The position numbers and the translations under genes are program-made. Below, one piece after another: positions 12,616 to 12,767 of a stretch of 12,767 nucleotides of DNA. The stretch covers positions 1 through 12,767 of the forward strand of contig JAITVM010000183.1 of assembly GCA_031285815.1 (NCBI GenBank), given 5' to 3'. Every line of letters begins with the position of its first letter. The stretch's first letter is position 1. Source of the DNA: Clostridiales bacterium. GTDB taxonomy: Bacteria; Bacillota; Clostridia; Lachnospirales; JAITVM01. A model generated the notes under the pieces. That model ran no database searches. It was not told the origin of the DNA and saw only the letters and a program-made list of their open reading frames with translations.

Positions 12616-12767
12616 ATGAGTAGAAAAACAAAGTATTCATATGAGACAAAAAAGGAGGCGGTAGTGAGATGTTTGTCAGGAGAGAGTTCATTGAGCGAAG
12701 AAGCCAGGCAGTTTGGTATTAATAGGGCACAACTAAGAGAATGGATATCAAAATACCAATCACTAGG
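12616..12767 (+). CDS. IS3-family transposase OrfA, 5' end only
   Basis: The frame from the ATG at 12616 is open to the right edge (50 codons). GGGGG at 12602-12606 is the ribosome binding site, 9 bases before the ATG. The protein begins MSRKTKYSYETKKEAVV and continues with SLSEEARQFGINRAQLREWISKYQ, a helix-turn-helix typical of the first reading frame of IS3/IS150-type elements; OrfA binds the terminal repeats and, through a frameshift, is joined to the DDE catalytic OrfB, which should follow beyond the window. Confidence 0.85.
   Translation, partial: MSRKTKYSYETKKEAVVRCLSGESSLSEEARQFGINRAQLREWISKYQSL

Larger units (their letters stand above)
12546..12767 (+). mobile_element. Left end of an IS3-family insertion sequence
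   Basis: The start of an IS3-type OrfA is present. The element likely begins with TG at 12546, since IS3-family ends commonly begin TG, and a short non-coding region with a long hairpin precedes OrfA. The right end, OrfB and target duplication lie outside the window, so the boundary is provisional. Confidence 0.6.

Overview
The window is AT-rich DNA from a low-GC Firmicute, most likely an anaerobic, gut-type member of the Clostridia. The taxonomic clues are spoVG, a paired glgC-glgD, a clostridial-style MurG, a DnaD-domain replication protein next to murC, strong purine-rich ribosome binding sites and short T-tract terminators. No genus can be named from the sequence alone.

Layout, left to right. 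Positions 1-832 (minus) hold most of a DnaD-family replication protein that runs off the left edge. The 300-base gap behind it has an extended -10 promoter, a cluster of DnaA-box-like 9-mers, a roughly 14% GC stretch and a bidirectional terminator. murC follows on the minus strand (1141-2544, TTG start). About 870 bases without a gene then separate murC from glgC. They hold divergent promoters, several hairpins and three tandem 66-bp units, each an inverted repeat, just ahead of the glgC ribosome binding site. glgC and glgD overlap by four bases and encode the glycogen-synthesis ADP-glucose pyrophosphorylase pair. spoVG follows with its own sigma-A promoter and terminator.

The minus-strand block 9732-6429 reads like one operon. 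It encodes a membrane-anchored DUF218/YdcF-like protein, an M1-type (gluzincin) peptidase-like lipoprotein whose zinc-binding HExxH has been lost, and a flavodoxin-like/SCP2 two-domain protein. The lipoprotein gene has a signal-peptide coding stretch but no normal start codon in front of it. murG runs divergently from this block (9891-10949, plus). It is followed by about 675 gene-free bases crowded with palindromes and a perfect 38-bp terminator palindrome. Next is a secreted protein with two related domains (11625-12482), then the left end of an IS3-type insertion sequence running off the right edge, apparently inserted into a terminator.

How the genes work together: murC and murG serve peptidoglycan precursor synthesis, glgC-glgD serve glycogen, the DnaD protein serves replication initiation, and spoVG is a small nucleic-acid-binding regulator. 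The least ordinary parts are the degenerate peptidase operon, the hairpin repeats upstream of glgC, the DnaA-box-like cluster, and two related palindromic elements (6343-6440 and 11486-11594) in opposite orientation. I see no CRISPR array, tRNA, rRNA or complete defence system. All similarity statements come from recognising motifs by eye, not from database searches.
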